Part shown: piece by piece, positions 59,247-64,000 of the stretch
Position numbering within the stretch: the first letter of the stretch is position 1
How the letters are laid out: each line of letters opens with the position of its first letter
Translations under genes and position numbers: made by a program
Source of the DNA: DASUNQ01 sp044866775
Lineage (GTDB): Bacteria > Acidobacteriota > Thermoanaerobaculia > Multivoradales > UBA5704
DNA: 64,000 nucleotides
Reading direction: 5' to 3'
NCBI GenBank assembly: GCA_044866775.1
Contig: JBIOUG010000167.1
Location: forward strand, 35,735 to 99,734
The notes under the pieces: generated by a model
The model's database searches: none
What the model was told of the DNA's origin: nothing
What the model saw: only the letters and a program-made list of their open reading frames with translations

Positions 59247-60779
59247 ATGCTCGCCCGCGCCACCGCCGCCACTCCCTGGGGGATCGACGCCCGCCCGGTG
59301 CAGGTGGAAGTCGACGTCCACCTCGGCCTGCCGCAGATGCAAATCGTCGGACTCCCCGACACCGCGGTGCGCGAGAGCCGCGAGCGGGTGCGCTTCGCGC
59401 TGCGCAACTGCGGCTACGAGCTGCCGCCGCGCGCGGTGGTGATCAACCTCGCCCCCGCCGACCTGCGCAAGGAGGGAAACCATCTCGACCTCGCGATCGC
59501 CGTGGCCCTGCTCGGCGCCCACGGCGAGCTGCCCGAGGAAGCGCCGGCGGGCCGGCTCGTCTGCGGCGAGCTCGGGCTCGACGGCGCCCTCCGCCCGGTG
59601 CGTGGCGGTCTCGCCATCGCCGACCTCGGGCACCGCCTGGGATTCTCCGAGCTCCTGCTGCCGGCGGCCAACGCCGCCGAGGCGGCGGCGCTCGGGACGA
59701 TCCGCGTGGTGCCGGTGCGCAGCTTGGCCGAGGCGATCGGCCATCTCCTCGGCGCCCAGCAGATCCCGCCGCAGGAGGCGGCGGTGGAGGCGGCCCCTTC
59801 GTTCTCCCCCACCGCCGACCTCGCGGAGGTCTGCGGCCAGGAGAGCGCCAAGCGGGCGCTCGAGCTTGCCGCCGCAGGTGGGCACAACCTGATCTTCCTG
59901 GGACCGCCGGGGTCCGGCAAGACGATGCTCGCCCAGCGCCTGCCGCCTCTCCTGCCGCCGCTCAGCCTCGCCGAGGCGATCGCAGTGACGAAGATCCACT
60001 CGCTCGCCGCCGAGGAGCCGCCGGCCGGCCTCGTGCGCCGCCGCCCGTTCCGCAGCCCACACACGCACACCAGCGCCGCGGGCCTCATCGGCGGCGGCAG
60101 CGTGCCGCGGCCCGGCGAGGTGAGCCTGGCGCACAACGGCGTCCTCTTCCTCGACGAGCTGCCCGAGTTCCACCGCGACGCGCTGGAGGCGCTGCGCCAG
60201 CCGCTCGAGGACGGCCGGGTCACCGTCGTCCGGGCCCGCTCGCGCTTCACCTTTCCCGCCCGCTTCGCGCTGGTCGCGGCGGGGAATCCCTGCCCTTGCG
60301 GCCGGCTGGGAGATCCCAGATTCGAGTGTCGCTGCCCACTGCCGCTCGTCGAGCGCTACCGGGCGCGCATCTCCGGCCCGCTCCTCGACCGCATCGACCT
60401 CCAGATCGAGGTGCCGGCGGTCACGTTGCGCGAGCTGCGCGGAAGTCGCTCCGGTCAGGGCGAGGCGAGCGCCGCGGTTGCCGCGCGTGTGGCGGCGGCT
60501 CGCGCGCTGCAGCAGGAGCGGTTCGGCCCGGGCTCGCCGGCGCCGATCAACGCCGCCATGACCGCCGCCCACGTCCGCCGCTTCTGCGCCGTCGACCCGG
60601 CCGGCCGCGCCCTCCTCGACCGCGCCTTCGAGGCGCTCGGCCTCTCCGCCCGCGCCCTCGACCGGATCCTCAAGGTCGCGCGCACCATCGCCGACTTGGA
60701 CGGCGGCGGCCCCGTCCGACCCGCCCACTTGGCCGAGGCGATCCAGTACCGCACTCTCGACCGCCGTGTGACCGGGTGA
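59247..60779 (+). CDS. comM: YifB/ComM family AAA+ ATPase (Mg-chelatase-like)
   Basis: ComM is a helicase that promotes branch migration during natural transformation. 510 residues. The N-terminal ChlI-like domain includes GLPQMQIVGLPDTAVRESRE and VINLAPADLRKEGNHLDLAI. Walker A is GPPGSGKT (219-226); FRSPHTHTSAAGLIGGG and the Walker B stretch GVLFLDELPEFHRDALEALR follow. The GNPCPCGRLGD...CRCP cysteine cluster and the C-terminal helical domain are present. It is complete. A weak -10 (TACTCC) lies 5 bp before the ATG. Confidence 0.95.
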   Translation: MLARATAATPWGIDARPVQVEVDVHLGLPQMQIVGLPDTAVRESRERVRFALRNCGYELPPRAVVINLAPADLRKEGNHLDLAIAVALLGAHGELPEEAPAGRLVCGELGLDGALRPVRGGLAIADLGHRLGFSELLLPAANAAEAAALGTIRVVPVRSLAEAIGHLLGAQQIPPQEAAVEAAPSFSPTADLAEVCGQESAKRALELAAAGGHNLIFLGPPGSGKTMLAQRLPPLLPPLSLAEAIAVTKIHSLAAEEPPAGLVRRRPFRSPHTHTSAAGLIGGGSVPRPGEVSLAHNGVLFLDELPEFHRDALEALRQPLEDGRVTVVRARSRFTFPARFALVAAGNPCPCGRLGDPRFECRCPLPLVERYRARISGPLLDRIDLQIEVPAVTLRELRGSRSGQGEASAAVAARVAAARALQQERFGPGSPAPINAAMTAAHVRRFCAVDPAGRALLDRAFEALGLSARALDRILKVARTIADLDGGGPVRPAHLAEAIQYRTLDRRVTG

Positions 60780-60796
60780 CAAAGTAATGGCGCCCC

Positions 60797-61486
60797 ATGC
60801 CCGCCCTCCAGGACAGCCGCGAGCTCGCCACGATCCCGCTCTTCGAGGGTCTCTCCGAGGCGGAGCTGGCGCGCGTCAACGAGCTGCTGCGGCGCAAGAC
60901 GTTCGCCGCCGGCACCAGCCTGATGACCACCGACCAGCCGGGCGAGGCGGTCTACGTCCTGCTCGCGGGCGCGGCCAAGATCTTCGTCGAGCAGGCGGAC
61001 GGCAGCGAGGTGGTCCTCGCCTTCCTCTCGGCCGGTGACACGGTGGGCGAGCTGAGCTTGATCGACAGCGCCGGCCGCTCGGCCGACGTGGTGGTGGTCG
61101 AGCGCGCCAGCTGCCTGTGGCTGGACCGCGCCGCCTTCCACCGTTGCCTGCGCGAGATGCCGGCCCTCGGCTTCAACCTCTACCGGCTGCTCTCGCGGCG
61201 GCTGCGCCTCGCCAACGAGCAGATTCAGGCGATCTCGACGCTCGACGTGGTCGGCAGGGTGGCGCGCCAGCTCCTCGCCTTCGCGCAGCAGTACGGCCGC
61301 CCGGCCGCCGGCGGCCTGCGCATCCCGTTCAAGCTGAGCCAGAGCGACATCGCCGGGCTGGTCGGCGCCTCGCGCGAGCGGGTCAACCACGCCGTAGCCG
61401 ACCTCAAGGAGCGTGGGGCGATTGCCGTCGAGGGGTCGCAGATCACCGTGGTGGACGCGGAGGCGCTGGCGGCGCGGTTCCGCTGA
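60797..61486 (+). CDS. Crp/Fnr family transcription regulator
   Basis: 229 residues. The cyclic-nucleotide-binding fold (PLFEGLSEAELARVNELLRR, EAVYVLLAGAAKIFVEQADG, SAGDTVGELSLIDSAGRSAD) leads to the dimer helix and a winged HTH (LSQSDIAGLVGASRERVNHA, VADLKERGAIAVEG). The GELSLID phosphate-cassette lacks the RTATV consensus of true CRP; it reads GRSADVVV, so cAMP binding is doubtful. No N-terminal Cys cluster for FeS is seen, which argues against FNR-type oxygen sensing. It follows comM by 17 bp. Confidence 0.92.
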   Translation: MPALQDSRELATIPLFEGLSEAELARVNELLRRKTFAAGTSLMTTDQPGEAVYVLLAGAAKIFVEQADGSEVVLAFLSAGDTVGELSLIDSAGRSADVVVVERASCLWLDRAAFHRCLREMPALGFNLYRLLSRRLRLANEQIQAISTLDVVGRVARQLLAFAQQYGRPAAGGLRIPFKLSQSDIAGLVGASRERVNHAVADLKERGAIAVEGSQITVVDAEALAARFR

Positions 61487-61531
61487 CGCGGACTCTCCGC
61501 GGTGCCGATGAAGCAATCCGCGCGTCCTTCC

Positions 61532-61558
61532 GAAAACGCCCGGGAGGTAGCCCGGGCG
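61532..61558 (-). terminator. Rho-independent terminator of csoR
   Basis: 8-bp arms CGCCCGGG/CCCGGGCG (61537-61544, 61551-61558) with a 6-nt loop. On the minus strand the stem is followed by TTTT. It starts 6 bp after the csoR stop and also lies after the convergent Crp/Fnr gene. Confidence 0.75.
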
Positions 61559-61563
61559 CTACA

Positions 61564-61857
61564 TCAACGGCTGTATTTGAACGCCAGCTCGGCCAGCTCC
61601 GCCAGCACCCGCGTCTGCTCGCGGTCGTCGGCGGTGAAGGCGCGGCGCACGCAGCTCTGCATGTGCTGCGCGAGCAGCTCGCGCGCGACCTCGCGCAGCC
61701 CCTGGTGGACCGCCGCGAGCTGGGTCAGCACCTCGACGCAGCGGCGGTCCTCCTCGAGCATGCGGGAGATGCCGCGCACCTGCCCCTCGATGCGGGCGAG
61801 GCGGCGCCTCAGCTCGGCCTTCGCGGTCGTGCGATCGGCAAAGGGGTCGTTCGCCAT
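61564..61857 (-). CDS. csoR: CsoR-family metal-responsive repressor, copper type
   Basis: 97 residues, all-helical DUF156 fold: LRRRLARIEGQVRGISRMLE, DRRCVEVLTQLAAVHQGLRE, HMQSCVRRAF. Cys40, His65 and Cys69 have spacings of 25 and 4, exactly those of the Cu(I)-binding Cys36-His61-Cys65 of Mycobacterium CsoR. It should release DNA when copper binds. GGAGG precedes the ATG. The likely operator is directly upstream at 61913-61927, suggesting autoregulation. No copper pump or chaperone gene is in this window. Confidence 0.92.
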   Translation of the reverse strand: MANDPFADRTTAKAELRRRLARIEGQVRGISRMLEEDRRCVEVLTQLAAVHQGLREVARELLAQHMQSCVRRAFTADDREQTRVLAELAELAFKYSR

Positions 61858-61912
61858 GCGCGGTCCTCCGCGGGTCGTTGCGTCGCCGCCGGCCGTCCGT
61901 TAACGCAGTTTG

Positions 61913-61927
61913 TACCCCCAAGGGGTA
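61913..61927 (-). promoter_or_regulatory. CsoR-type operator in the csoR promoter
   Basis: TACCCCCAAGGGGTA: 6-bp arms TACCCC/GGGGTA around 3 bp, the GC-centred, TA-edged form of CsoR operators. On the minus strand it sits between a TAGACA -35 (61930-61935) and a TACAAA -10, with 15-bp spacing, and would block RNA polymerase. Confidence 0.65.
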
Positions 61928-61954
61928 TATGTCTAGTCGATGTTCAGCGGGGGG

Positions 61955-61982
61955 TTGACAGGGATGGCTCGGTGGCTACAAT
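61955..61982 (+). promoter_or_regulatory. Consensus-like promoter of the M23 peptidase gene
   Basis: Perfect TTGACA, 16-bp spacer, TACAAT. The expected start near 61989 gives a leader of about 80 nt, containing a GTATGCAG direct repeat at 62005-62020. Confidence 0.75.
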
Positions 61983-62069
61983 GCATGGGTTCTATCGCTT
62001 GGCTGTATGCAGGTATGCAGGTCGCGAGCGCCCGGATGAGGCACGCCGGGCTCAGGTTGTTCTTCACTG

Positions 62070-62930
62070 ATGGCCAGAGCGCACCATACCGTCATCTTCG
62101 TGCCGCACGCACGAGCCCGCCTGCGCAAGTGGCGGGTCAGCAACCTCCAGATCGGCCTCGCGGCCGGCCTTCTCCTCGCGCTCACCGTCGCCTCCGGCCT
62201 CGTCACCTACTTCTACTTCAACAGTCACGTCAGCCCCATCGAGGTCGCCCGCCTGCGCGCCGAGAACCAAGCGCTGCGCGACGTCAACCACTCGTTCGAG
62301 GGCAACCTGCGCAAGATCCAGGAGCAGCTCGCCGAGTACGAAGACCGCACGCGGCAGCTCGCCATCGTCGCCGGCTTGCAAGGGGTGGACAACGGCAGCG
62401 AAGCGGGGATCGGCGGCCCGGCGCCGCTCGACGAGCCCGAGCTGACCGACCTCGGCGACCTCGGCCGCCGCGCCGAGGCGATTACGGCGCAGCTCGACCG
62501 CGTCGACACGACCCTCGAGCAGCGCCTGCGCTGGATCTCCTCGACCCCGGCCATCACCCCCGTCCACGGCATCCTGACCAGCGGCTTCGGCTGGCGCGCC
62601 GACCCGATCACCCACGGGCGCGGCGACCATCAGGGCGTCGACATCGCCGCCGCCGCCGGCCAGCCGGTGCGGGCGAGCGCCGACGGCATCGTGCTGCGGT
62701 CCGGCGACCTGGGCGGCCTGGGCAAGGCCGTGTACCTGGCCCACGGTTTCGGCGTCAGCACCCGCTACGGGCACCTCTCCCGCATCGACGTCCGTCCCGG
62801 ACAGCGCATCAAGCGCGGCGACGTCCTCGGCCTGGTCGGCAGCACCGGCCGCTCCACCGGCTCGCACCTCCACTACGAGGTGCGGATCGACGGGGATCCG
62901 GTGAACCCAGTCGCCTATATCTTGGATTAG
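62070..62930 (+). CDS. M23 family metallopeptidase, membrane-anchored with coiled coil
   Basis: 286 residues. One membrane helix (LQIGLAAGLLLALTVASGLV, about 26-45), a periplasmic coiled coil (VARLRAENQALRDVNHSFEG, KIQEQLAEYEDRTRQL) and a C-terminal LytM/M23 domain: SGFGWRADPITHGRGDHQGV with His187 and Asp191, and HLH (266-268). All zinc ligands are present, so it is probably an active peptidoglycan endopeptidase rather than an EnvC-like activator. It lies 155 bp before secA. Confidence 0.94.
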   Translation: MARAHHTVIFVPHARARLRKWRVSNLQIGLAAGLLLALTVASGLVTYFYFNSHVSPIEVARLRAENQALRDVNHSFEGNLRKIQEQLAEYEDRTRQLAIVAGLQGVDNGSEAGIGGPAPLDEPELTDLGDLGRRAEAITAQLDRVDTTLEQRLRWISSTPAITPVHGILTSGFGWRADPITHGRGDHQGVDIAAAAGQPVRASADGIVLRSGDLGGLGKAVYLAHGFGVSTRYGHLSRIDVRPGQRIKRGDVLGLVGSTGRSTGSHLHYEVRIDGDPVNPVAYILD

Positions 62931-63012
62931 GGCCGGTTTCGCGGCTGCCGCCGATCGGCCTTCCGCAGCCCGTCGCGTGCTGGCGCGCTCGGGCCGCCTG
63001 AAATCTTTCTGC

Positions 63013-63018
63013 TACACT
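63013..63018 (+). promoter_or_regulatory. Possible -10 box (TACACT) for secA
   Basis: About 68 bp before the secA ATG. No clear -35 is seen 16-18 bp upstream. Confidence 0.35.
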
Positions 63019-63085
63019 GCCGCGTTGATGTAGTGCCCGGACTCTCTCCGGCCCTCCCCTGCCCCACCCTGCGACGGGAATTCAG

Positions 63086-64000
<915 letters not shown>

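Noticed and set aside
60785..60790. TAATGG as a -10 box for the Crp/Fnr gene
   Set aside because: Poor match and no -35; the gene is 17 bp after comM and is probably cotranscribed.

Overview
This is a GC-rich window (by eye close to 70% G+C) from a Gram-negative-type bacterium. The housekeeping genes (uvrB, PBP1A, rpsF-rpsR-rplI, pth, rplY, prs with an adjacent tRNA-Gln, a SpoVG protein, secA), the frequent GTG starts and sulfatase-like proteins ending in a LRALGYLD tail best fit Acidobacteriota, possibly near Thermoanaerobaculia. That assignment is inference from gene content. There is no prophage, transposon, CRISPR array or rRNA. No gene-free stretch exceeds 300 bp; the largest is 54003-54237 (235 bp).

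Region 1 (1-12.4 kb) is housekeeping, mostly on the minus strand: the N-terminal part of uvrB, a TIG-domain remnant, a small membrane protein, divergent PBP1A, a methyltransferase, ribosomal proteins L9, S18 and S6 behind a possible autoregulatory leader, pth, rplY, prs, tRNA-Gln(TTG), spoVG, a LolB-like lipoprotein and a large TPR protein.

Region 2 (12.4-59.1 kb) is a very large surface-polysaccharide locus. Its first gene encodes an MshEN-type c-di-GMP-binding domain joined to a GAF-like domain, with no ATPase. Its stop codon overlaps the start of the first glycosyltransferase. The locus holds about fourteen glycosyltransferase genes, including two GT2-GT4 fusions and one GT2-methyltransferase fusion. 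It also holds a Wzm/Wzt ABC exporter, a Wzx flippase, a Wzy-like polymerase containing a 30-bp in-frame tandem repeat, a WaaL-like ligase and two alkaline-phosphatase-superfamily proteins (one lipoprotein, one LtaS/EptA-like). Nucleotide-sugar genes are a WbpM-type 4,6-dehydratase, a WbpV-like reductase and a WbpL-like phosphosugar transferase, which together can start a chain on undecaprenyl phosphate. An FnlA / RmlD-like / FnlC / WbuB set can make and transfer an L-configured N-acetyl-6-deoxyhexosamine (L-QuiNAc or L-FucNAc). Secreted proteins, one with a tail-fibre-like C-terminal domain, are interspersed.

Region 3 (59.1-64 kb) holds comM, a Crp/Fnr regulator, an apparently copper-type csoR with its own operator and terminator, an M23 endopeptidase and the N-terminal third of secA.

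Regulation visible in the DNA: several promoters share a TTGC-type -35 and a TAnnnT -10. At several genes the -10 box lies only 6-9 bp before the start codon, so leaderless or near-leaderless mRNAs are likely.
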